Both the position numbers and the translations under genes were made by a program. Of a stretch of 64,000 nt of DNA, positions 55,780 to 64,000 are shown piece by piece. Under the pieces are notes generated by a model. The model was given only the letters and a program-made list of their open reading frames with translations, was not told the origin of the DNA and searched no databases. This stretch comes from Loripinus fragilis (lineage: Eukaryota; Mollusca; Bivalvia; Lucinida; Lucinidae). The first letter of the stretch is position 1. The number at the start of each line of letters is the position of its first letter. Location: the NCBI GenBank assembly GCA_964019695.1, contig OZ026517.1, positions 74,234,665 through 74,298,664 on the forward strand. Reading direction: 5' to 3'.

Positions 55780-56930
55780 CCTGAGCTGAAGGCTCATGGG
55801 GGAGCTTATTGTATACCAGTCACTCCGGCGTCCGTCCGTTGTCCGTCCGTCCACAATTTCAAACATCTTCTCTGAAACCACTAGGCCAATTAAATTCAAA
55901 TTTCATATGGAGACTTCTAAGAACGCAGGAAAGAAGTTTGTTCAAATGGTCCTGGTCACATGACCAAGATGGCCGCCTAGCCCATATATGGTAAAAAAAA
56001 CATTAAAAATCTGCTTCACCAGAACCAGAAGGCTGATGACCTTGGGACTTGGTATGTAGCATTTGGGTTATGGGGCCTACCAAGTTTGTGCAAATGATGA
56101 CCCTAGGTTGAACTTGACCTACTTAACGTCAAGGTCAAATTTGTTTCCTAATGGGAAAATTTCTGAAAAGTTGATTTTTTTAAAACTGTGGAAGCCTTAG
56201 TCATTATTCTCACTTGATATGTTTAACCTAATGAGACAAAGGCTAAGTTCCAAAGGTCAAGGTTGACCTTTGACCTTTCAGCTTAGGTCGCTCATATTGG
56301 AGTCCCATCAATATATTAAGACAAATTTCAAGTGAAGACTCCTTATGATAAATTAGTCAAAATGTATGCAAAATGTTTTGGTCACATGACACAGATGCCG
56401 CCATGCCCATATATGGTTAAAACCATTTAAAAATCTTCTTCTCCAGAACCAGAAAGCCTGTGATATTGGGACTTGGTATGTAGCATTGGGGATGTAGGGC
56501 CTTCCAAGTTTGTTCAAATGATGATCCTTAGTTGACCTTGACCTACTTAAGCTCAAGGTCAAATTTGCATCCTATTATATTTAAATGTGAATTTTTTTGA
56601 AATGTTGATTTTGTGAATACTGTTGAAGCCGAAGTCATTATTCTCACTTGTTATGTTAAACCTAATGTGACAATGGCTATAAATAAGTTTCAAAGGTCAA
56701 GGCCACCACATCCATATAGGGTAAAAACCCATTAAATACCTTATTCTCTGGAACAAAAGGCCAATGGCCTTGGTATGTAGCTTGTGGATGTGGTCTCTAC
56801 TAGGTTTGCACAAATGACGAATCTAGCTTGACCTACTTTATGGCAAGGTCAAATTTGATTCCTAATGCATTTATATGGGAAAAAAATTGAAAAGTTCATT
56901 TTTCTTTATTGACGTCAACCTACTTATTTT
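55780..56930 (+). repeat. ~430-bp tandem repeat, two to three units, GTCAAGGTCAA-rich
   Basis: Starts with GTCCGTCCGTTGTCCGTCCG. GGTCACATGAC and ATG.CCGCC followed by CCCATATATGG recur at 55954 and 56381 (427 bases apart); a third, shorter unit starts near 56701. Each has ACTTGGTATGTAGCAT, GACCTTGACCTACTTAA and GTCAAGGTCAAATTTG. AAGATGGCCGCC in unit 1 resembles a YY1 site, inference only. Confidence 0.85.
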
Positions 56931-57570
56931 TAAAACAGTAATTACAGACACATTTGTTCGATCATGTCGCGATACTTATGTCTTTTGTGCAATGTATTGA
57001 GGGCTATATGGTGACATTAAAGGTTTTCGATTATTAATATTCGTTTGGATAAAAATGGCCAATAATGCAAAAAAATAAAGACGTCATTTTGACAAAATGA
57101 ACGTTGATAGAAACATTAAAGTACCTGATTTGATTTAGTCTACCCTTTTGGTTTCAAAAGCCGATATTGGTTTAAAACGTTTTTTTTGCAAAATAGGCAT
57201 AATTTTTTAACTTTGTGACTTTAAAAATGGGGGTTGCCTTACATTTCTCGTTGCAGCTTGCCACCATAAAACACAGCGGTCCGATTTTGGTGTTGTATGC
57301 AAGGCAAATAACGGCACTTAGCGATTTCATTATTGCTGACAGTATTTTTTTACGGAAAAGAAGGAACTACCATTTTTGAAAAGAGTTGCGTTTCTTTTGC
57401 GTTTAAGTATATATCTGTTTAAGCCGAAATCATACTTTCGAGAAATTTTTAACCTTGTTTATTGTAAGCTGTAGTTGACCTTGACCTATTTTAACATTAT
57501 TAAAGTGGTCAGGTGAGCGCCTTAGGACCTTCAGGTCATCTAGTTTTTTTTTATTGTTATCAGTTTTCGT
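56931..57570. other. No gene recognised
   Basis: AT-rich spacer; ends with GGTCAGGTGAGCGCCTTAGG-type sequence that often flanks the same repeat class. Confidence 0.4.
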
Positions 57571-58140
57571 CTGGCATATGTTGTCCATCAATCGTCCTCT
57601 CAATAAACTTTTCCTTTAGATAACATCTACTTCTGAACCACTTGTCCAAATTTAAAATAATTTCACAGGAATGCTCCCAATAATGCCCTCTACCAAAATT
57701 GTATGAATTGCTCTAGATTTGAAGTCTTTAAACGATATCTCCTGAACCACTGGTCCAAATTCAAATAATTTGACAGAATTGTTCCTCGTGATTCCCTCTA
57801 CCAAAATTGCACAAATGGTTCCGCTCAATGGTTCTGCTCAAATGGACAAAAGGATTGGCAGAGCTCTAGATAAGAAATATATTTTAACTACATCTTCTCC
57901 TGAACCACTGGTCCATATTCAAAATAATTTCACAGAATTTTTCCTCATGATGCCTTCTACAAAATTGCACAAATGGTTCCACTCTGCTGAACAAAAGGAC
58001 CACCAGAGCTCTAGATAAGAACTATCTTTAAGCAGTATCTTCTCCTGACCAATTGGTTAAATTCAAAATAATTTCATAGAACTGTTCCATATGATGCCTT
58101 ATACTTAAATTGCACAAATGGTTACGCTCTGATTCTTAGA
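57571..58140 (+). repeat. ~140-bp repeat block 3 (about four units)
   Basis: Same consensus as the blocks at 53.3 and 55.0 kb (CTCCTGAACCACTGGTCCAA, TTTCACAGAATTGTTCCTC, TTGCACAAATGGTTCC). Confidence 0.87.
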
Positions 58141-58184
58141 AATCTAGTTCAAGCATTAAGAGAGTGAATATTTGATGAAAAATT

Positions 58185-58295
58185 CTTAGCCATCAGTTTA
58201 AACATAAAATTCATTTGGGATCTCAAAAGAACTGTTTGATTGAGAGGGTTCTTTTGAGTACCCACAAGAAAAATTTTGGTTGATAAATAAGGGAA
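58185..58295 (-). mobile_element. Worn family K core
   Basis: GGGATCTCAAAAGAACTGTT TGATTGAGAGGGTTCTTTTG flanked by CCATCAGTTTAAACAT and TTTTGGTTGATAAATAAG. Confidence 0.65.
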
Positions 58296-58710
58296 GGAAA
58301 TTTTAATTATGTACTCTAATCTAGAGGAGTGTAGAGGAGTTTATACTGTTTTCAGCCTTTCCTGGTTTATGTTATATACACTAGTTATAAATGTATTAAT
58401 GTTGCCTGGCATTTACAAGTTATAACTCGGGTTAATAATGTAGATAAATGTTCATTCATACTGGAGAGATCTCTTATATGAATGTTTATTCATACTAGAG
58501 AGAACCCTTACATGAATGTTTCTACACCTTGAGCTGGTGAGAACTCTAAATATACTGAGGGAAAAAAGTTTAGCAATTACTTTGGGGATTCACAGTTAAG
58601 AAGAAATGGGATTTTTAATTTCATAATATCAAAATTTTCTGTTGACAAACCTTAAAAGTACGATAAAATTAACTGGCTGGTTGTCATTTCACATAATATA
58701 ACGTCTGATT

Positions 58711-58895
58711 TTAAAGGTGCATAGTCGGCATCTCGCTGTTAATTTTTTACCATAATATGTTATTACTCTACTCTTTAGCTTAACATGTTTTCTAACGATT
58801 ACAAGAAGGAAACGGCCCAAGAGTGGGCCCAAAACCCGCTTTCAGAGCGATTTCTATACTTTGTTAATTATTTGCGTCCCTCCAATAATTCTCGG
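58711..58895 (+). repeat. Fragment shared with the 2-kb element
   Basis: TTTAAAGGTGCATAGTCGGC resembles 27591 (TTTAAAGCTGCATAGTCTG), and AATTATTTGCGTCCCTCCAA is the reverse complement of 27757-27783. It lies immediately upstream of the exon-like segment at 59005. Confidence 0.55.
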
Positions 58896-59004
58896 GCAAG
58901 TTTTACGGTATTTACCGACAGTAGTGGCTATTCATATGAACTCTTACGTGACCTCTTATGACCCATGCGCCGATGCGATCGAGTGAAGCGCAGCAAAAGC
59001 AAAA

Positions 59005-59211
59005 ATGGCGGAAATTGAACATGTCAAAAGGGCAAGAGTTGGAAGACCTAACCGCCTCACATCTTCTGCCACAAAAAGAGAGAAATCACAGAACGACGCT
59101 AAATGTAATAGAAGTAGAATAAATATCTGAAGAATTCGGTCGCTGGACTGACCTGAAAACCCGTTTCGGACTGAAAACACGCGCAGAGGTGGGGACGATT
59201 TTACTTGACAG
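59005..59211 (+). pseudogene. First-exon-like segment, conserved basic region, one frame break
   Basis: ATG at 59005 opens MAEIEHVKRARVGRPNRLTS, SATKREKSQNDAKCNRSRIN and hits TGA at 59128. Skipping one base restores EEFGRWTDLKTRFGLKTRAE, VGTILLD, and the segment ends at CAG/GTAGGC (59211). The combination of a basic KR-rich stretch, R.RINI, then a GRW..LK..F.LKT.AEV..ILLD block looks like a conserved domain. I recall similar 'RW..LK...GLKT.AEVA..LL' segments at the start of uncharacterised animal proteins, not verified. The single-base break suggests a pseudogene or a sequencing indel; downstream exons were not found. Upstream (58.9 kb) is CG-richer, with TACGTGACCTC, which would suit a promoter. 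Confidence 0.5.
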
Positions 59212-59620
59212 GTAGGCTTATTACAAAAAGTCATATTTAGCCCGGACATGCTTATCTACTATTCTACAGCCGGTGAGACTGTCATTATTGTGTTTTAAAC
59301 GTTGTCGTTCACCAAAAGCGCTTGTTTAGAATTGAAACACTTGCAAAGAAATACTTCTAGCAAGCTGTGTGTGTGCTATTATTGGTCGGGGCTCCGAAGG
59401 GGGATTTTAACTTTTCGTTTACGAAAAAAATGCGCCAGCTTTTTTGTTGCTACATGGCTTCTTGCTTGGTCAAAAAAACAATATAAGTCATAACATTCAA
59501 AATGTCTGGTAAAATGGGATCAAATTTAGGCCAGTTTGTTTTCATGTTTTCGTTTATTAAATAAATATTTCATTCGTAACAAGTAGTAGCTTTTGAAAAT
59601 AGTGCGCTCCAGTGTCGCTT
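59212..59620. other. No gene recognised
   Basis: If the exon at 59005 is used, this is intron. No further exon identified. Confidence 0.35.
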
Positions 59621-59622
59621 TA

Positions 59623-59719
<97 letters not shown>

Positions 59720-59720
59720 C
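59623..59720. repeat. (CTAT)n microsatellite
   Basis: About 24 perfect CTAT units followed by CCACACCCCCATCCATCTGT. The matching inverted array is at 63333-63475. Confidence 0.97.
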
Positions 59721-59859
59721 ACACCCCCATCCATCTGTCTATCCATTTGTCAATCCCCTAACAGAGACACTAAAGTTAGGCCAAAAAAATGTGCATTTCC
59801 TTTTGCAAAGTAAAATGGAATTACTGTTGTTAACACAGGTGTCAGTTTTATAACGACCG

Positions 59860-62450
59860 CCAGCATATCACACCCCGAGACAGGCGAAATATTGAGTTAT
59901 GCATGCTTCAGTTATCAATTAAAAATCAAGCTTTGATCATCCAGCAATGGGGCGTAATCTGAAAAGTTAACTGTCAGAACCCCTTTTTTGACATTCTTAT
60001 TTCCCCAGCATGGCTTTATCTTTTATGATGCCTGGTCTAAGTAGGCCTAGTGCTAAATCAAAATGTAAATAATTTCAAACCTAATAATTTTTCAACATAA
60101 ACAGCTACCACCACAAAAACAGTCATATAAATAGGACAGAAGACATTTGTGTGCGTGCGTTCGCGCATGTGTGTGTGTGTGGGGGGGGGTGCAGGATTTG
60201 GTTAGTCCCGCGCCTTATTTAACGCACATGGCCATTTTATTTTAAATGTAGAACGCAAATATTAAATTCCAGTTGAGACAACTCCGTGTGTTCGTGCCTC
60301 GTGAGCACGGTCTTTCATCCACATTGAATAAAAAAAAGTGATCGATGTTTATGAGATAAACGTAACCTCCGTAAAGGAAAGCATATGAAAGGAAAATATA
60401 AATTAGTACGAATCATGTTCATTTACTTGGTCACATGTCAACAAATATGGCGCTTACGAATGTTAACCACAAATGCGTCATCATAAATATAATAGTATAT
60501 AGAGTAGAGTAGATATCTAGTATCAGAGACTAGGGCAGTGTATACTAGTACTGGCATGTGTCAACTTGTCAAGAGGATTAGTATATGCATGGAAAAAAGA
60601 AAAAAAATGGGGAAAGATTTGTTTATTTTTCGCAGATGAAAGATATCTGAGACTGTCTAAAATCTGCAGTTTGGGAATTGCGTTACCCTATGTGTATTAT
60701 TTGTATAAGAAGGGGTTCAAATATTGCAATTGCAGCCAATGTAAGAACTATAACCTAAATAACAAACCATACAAGAACTTTACAAGAAGTTTTTTTGCAT
60801 AGAAAAAAACAAGTGGAAAAATAAATTTGTATAAAACGTTACTGTGAATTACGTTACAACAATTTTACTAAACTCCAAATACCTCTCTAAATGCATACAC
60901 TAACTGAAAAATGTTTGTTTTTAATCAAAGCAAATCTGTCCTAGTTAATAAAGATCGATTTAAACCATATTACAGTTGTCATTTTATTTTAACAAGGATT
61001 TACCTATATGCTCTGGGTACATCGACTCCCCTATTCATGTAACTTACAAAGCTACTCATTGTATCAACACAACATATGCAACGTAATCTGTTTAAAAAAC
61101 AAAATTGAATAGTTTAAATCTCTAAGAGACTGCTCGTATGGTTTTTGAAATGAGCTGGATTAAACAAAGGTAACGTAACTCACAAGTACGTACCGTAATT
61201 CACATTCTACAAAAACACAGATTTGTCCAATCAAAGGGCCAAATACAACAAACCGACGGTGATTATAAGTTTCTGACTTGTTGTTCAATTGTTAGTATCT
61301 CTTTTTCTTTCAATTTTTATCTCGTTGCTGCTACCACATGAGGTTTATTGGTGAGTTTATGTGTATACTTTGAAATTGGCACTCCCGCTTTTGCATCCTG
61401 GTCCATTCCAGTTGATCACAGTGACCTCAAATGTTCTCATGACTTAATATGTTGATAACTTCTATGGTTTATATGAAAGATAAAATAGTTAACTTGAATT
61501 TATAACTTCTTATCTTCAATTGAAGTGAGCAAATTGGCTATGTGAATTACGTTACCATGAATGTTTTTTGCCATTTTTCTGAGAAGGGTGTATCTTTGTG
61601 AATGTTGCAAACTTTGCTTTTTGTAATAAATGTACATAAAAAGGCATTTATTGAAGTTAGATTTTTTTTATCTGCATTGTCTTAGTTTGTAGTGAGCCAC
61701 AACAAGTTTTCAAATATATGTAATATTTAAAATCATTTTTCTATAATCATATTTTGAAGTGTTATTCCAACAACATTAATGAAACCAGATGCAACAGCTG
61801 ACTTCCAATGTGCAAAGTTGATGTAAAAGGTGTTTAGCAAAACACTAGAACCTGATATTTTGCAGAACAATATGTTTCTACGCAGTAAATAAGACCAGAG
61901 TGTGAGGTATGTTATTTATGTTACAGACCTATTGCACAATGTTCTTTATACAAGAATACAATTTTTTATTTCCAATACCTAAGAAGAATGTAATTTTTAA
62001 TATTCTTCATCTACTGTTTCAAAACCAATAATTTTTTCTGGTCAACTCTTCAAATTTGATGGATACAATTAAAACAATCATTGTGCTCTTAGAATTACTG
62101 TTTTAATCCACTGTCAATTCATAACAAACCTGCTTAGACCATGCTGAGAAGAAGAAAAAAACATGATAAAAATTCTACTTTATAGGCTTATTTGATCAAC
62201 AAGAGATCCAAGTAGAAGTGCATACTATAAAAGCACTTAAATTTGATGTGTACAAGTATACTTCATCACAGTAACGTAGCTCACGTTCAAATTCAGTGGT
62301 GCTCTTTGTTAGGCTTAATGAATCGAACTTTTTGGATGCGCACTTTTTAGATTGACATATACCAATAAGTAACAAAATAACATAAAAGTGGAAATCTAAG
62401 CCAAACAATTGTGGGACACAAATTGGCTGCAATTCGTGAACTTAACTCGT
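59860..62450. other. No gene recognised
   Basis: Long AT-rich spacer. (GT)n plus poly-G at 60168-60190; short frames at 60566-60802 and 62196-62432 have no motif or splice support. GTTACGTAA-like 'GTAACGTAA/ACGTTAC' phrases recur at 60838, 61168, 61550 and 62272, usually as AATTACGTTAC or GTAACGTAACTCAC. Confidence 0.4.
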
Positions 62451-62454
62451 TTTG

Positions 62455-62860
62455 GCTGCTAGTACTGCCTTGTAGTAGTAACGACAGACACTCATCGTAC
62501 TAGTACTGACCTCTTGTAGCAGTGACTAGTAATACAGACACTAGTACTGACCCCTAGTGGTAATGAAGGGGACTCTGGATAATAGTACTGACATCTAGTG
62601 ACAACGATAGGGACTCTGGATACTCTTACTGACATCTATTGGCAATGACAAGGTCTCTTGATACTCATACTGAACTCTTTTGGCAATGACTGGAACTCTG
62701 GATACTTCTCCTGACCTCTAGTGGCAATGACTGGGACTCTGGATACTTTAACTAACCTCGAATTACAATGCCTGGGACTCTGGATACTTGTATAGACATC
62801 TAGTGGCAATGACAGGGACTCGGGGATACTTGTGCTGACTTCTAGTGGCAATGACTGCTC
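62455..62860. repeat. 41-bp minisatellite, about nine units
   Basis: GGACTCTGGATA-type phrases at 62570, 62611, 62652, 62693, 62734, 62775 and 62816 are exactly 41 bases apart. Consensus CTGACATCTAGTGGCAATGA then C.GGGACTCTGGATACT. Units left of 62570 are worn. Confidence 0.93.
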
Positions 62861-62865
62861 AAACA

Positions 62866-63130
62866 TGCGCGGATCCAGAGGGGGGACAGGGGGCCCGGAC
62901 CCCTCTGGAAAATCTCAAGTTATATGTGTTTTTATGGAAATAAGCATCTGGACCCCCCCTGGAAAAAGTTGGACCCCCCCCCCCCCCCTGAAAAATACTG
63001 GACCCCCCCCCCCTGTAAAATCTGTTGAGGGTTAAAAATTAAAAATAATGTTGTTGCGGTTGTTTTTCGGCAGTCGGGCCTCCCCCCCCTCTCCCCCTCT
63101 GACAAAGATTCCTGGATCTGCGCATCGCAA
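62866..63130. mobile_element. GGGTCCGGACCCC element
   Basis: GCGCGGATCCAGAGGGGGGA, CAGGGGGCCCGGACCCCTCT, two CTGGACCCCCCC repeats and, at 63108-63126, GATTCCTGGATCTGCGCAT. The outer GCGCGGATCCAG / CTGGATCTGCGC pair forms inverted termini about 250 bases apart. Related fragments at 36640 and 45466. Confidence 0.7.
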
Positions 63131-63331
63131 AGAATATAGTAATCGCATCTCAGGGACATTTAAATTATGTGCACGAAAATGTCTTGATAACATCGAAGGT
63201 CATCTTCAAAGATTTTCCGGCAGCTATATTTCCCAGTTATGGTACTACCGTTTCTTTTTCTATCCCACAGACATACCATCCCCTCATATAGGCTGACATT
63301 TTGCAAACTCATTGAGTTGATGGGAGGCTCG

Positions 63332-63332
<1 letters not shown>

Positions 63333-63403
<71 letters not shown>

Positions 63404-63429
63404 AAGATAGATGGGTGTGAGGGTGTGTG

Positions 63430-63475
<46 letters not shown>
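63333..63475. repeat. (GATA)n microsatellite, two arrays
   Basis: 63333-63402 and 63430-63474, separated by AGATGGGTGTGAGGGTGTGT. The interruption is the reverse complement-like counterpart of the one following the 59.6-kb (CTAT)n array. The long YLSI-repeat frame here is an artefact. Confidence 0.97.
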
Positions 63476-64000
63476 AGGCTTGGTCTAAGCCTTGTCGGCG
63501 GTAGGGTGAGGCGCTCTCTGCTGCAGCTTTCAGAGAATGGGCTCTTCCTCACCCTCTCTCTGGGTCCGTCTTGGAACTATCCCGACATGACTGAACTATT
63601 GTTGTCACATCTAAAAAATTTCTATGTGTGTGACCAGCAAAGACGCGCAGATTAGTCTGAGTCTTTGTTGCTTGCATAAACACGCGTGACAAGTCTCGCA
63701 AAATAACTCTTCCAATGATTTTTTGAGGAAACAGAACATTGGATTATACGTTATTGTAACGTGATTCTTCAGCGAAAACGTTCAAAATCTAGTGGGATAG
63801 GAACCTAGACCGTATAATAGACGTCCCTGCTATGAACTTATTTATAGTTCGTGACTTCGCGCACACCGACTCGTCTGAGCCCTCGGTACAAGTATGGAAA
63901 AAAGAGAAAAAAAAACATCTTGTATCAAGAAGCCTTATGGCAAAATAAACTATTACATGTTATTCATTTTCAGCAAAGGGGGTGGGAGAGGGCAACATCA
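63476..64000. other. No gene; one hairpin relic
   Basis: 63630-63680 reads GTGACCAGCAAAGACGCGCA GATTAGTCTGAGTCTTTG, a worn family D core. The remainder shows nothing identifiable. Confidence 0.45.

Noticed and set aside
63160..63552. 130-codon - strand frame with YLSI repeats
   Set aside because: Product of (GATA)n arrays, as is the + strand frame at 59593-59853.

Overview
This is a window of eukaryotic nuclear DNA, most likely from a bivalve or other marine mollusc (inference). It is AT-rich and gene-poor. Coding sequence is split by introns with GT..AG borders. The spacer is packed with short inverted-repeat elements (MITEs), tRNA-derived SINEs whose 3' ends read like GGGACGTAAAGAATCAAATC, two 5'-truncated LINEs, minisatellites, and repeats built on 'AAGGTCAAGGTCAAA' and 'AACCACTGGTCCAAAT' blocks. 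I see no bacterial operons, CRISPR array, rRNA or LTR retrotransposon.

Host genes. The one complete gene is on the + strand at 41,412-44,001. It has three coding exons that join in frame into a 118-residue PLAC8/cornifelin-family protein, and no long open frame reveals it. The left edge (2,125-2,306, +) holds the last exon of a gene that enters from outside: a membrane helix, a basic stop-transfer stretch and a short acidic tail. A partly decayed copy of the same intron/exon junction lies about 0.87 kb upstream. On the - strand, 11,774-10,736 is a broken C2H2 zinc-finger/acidic gene copy. At 59,005-59,211 (+) there is a first-exon-like segment with one frame break and a good splice donor.

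Retroelements. LINE-1copy (20.2-23.16 kb, +) and LINE-2copy (47.25-49.69 kb, -) both keep a reverse transcriptase frame, lack the endonuclease, and end in AATAAAG plus a short tandem tail. Each has a MITE inserted in its 3' untranslated part. SINEs lie at 12.1, 17.5, 18.3, 32.5 and 50.5 kb.

DNA elements. I separate these families: (M) TA-flanked CAGTAAAACCTG elements, four copies; (P) TTAA-flanked CCCTT elements of piggyBac type; (C) GGCCTCGAGGTTATAAA elements; (D) GACATGAGATTTCC elements; (E) elements with TTTATCATATGA and a GTGGTTTAT hairpin; (F) GGGCCCGGAATTACAATG elements; (G) about 450-500 bp ACAACCAGGCAACCACC elements; (H) ATTCACCATA foldbacks; (K) CCAGATAAG elements with a strong AGAACCGTCTC/GAGACGGTTCT hairpin core. 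Two larger elements with terminal inverted repeats lie at 27.29-29.27 kb (about 2 kb, containing divergent exon-like frames) and 32.83-34.04 kb (about 1.2 kb).

Tandem repeats. There are blocks at 14.5-15.2, 16.3-17.1, 24.3-24.9, 31.17-31.32, 53.3-58.1 and 62.45-62.86 kb, plus CTAT/GATA, CT and CA microsatellites.

The most novel-looking signals are hairpin cores shared between unrelated MITE families, and a dispersed repeat (R1, three copies) whose border coincides with a GTAAGT splice-donor sequence. No functional system linking the genes is visible. The main story is one small intact gene in a dense field of nested mobile elements.
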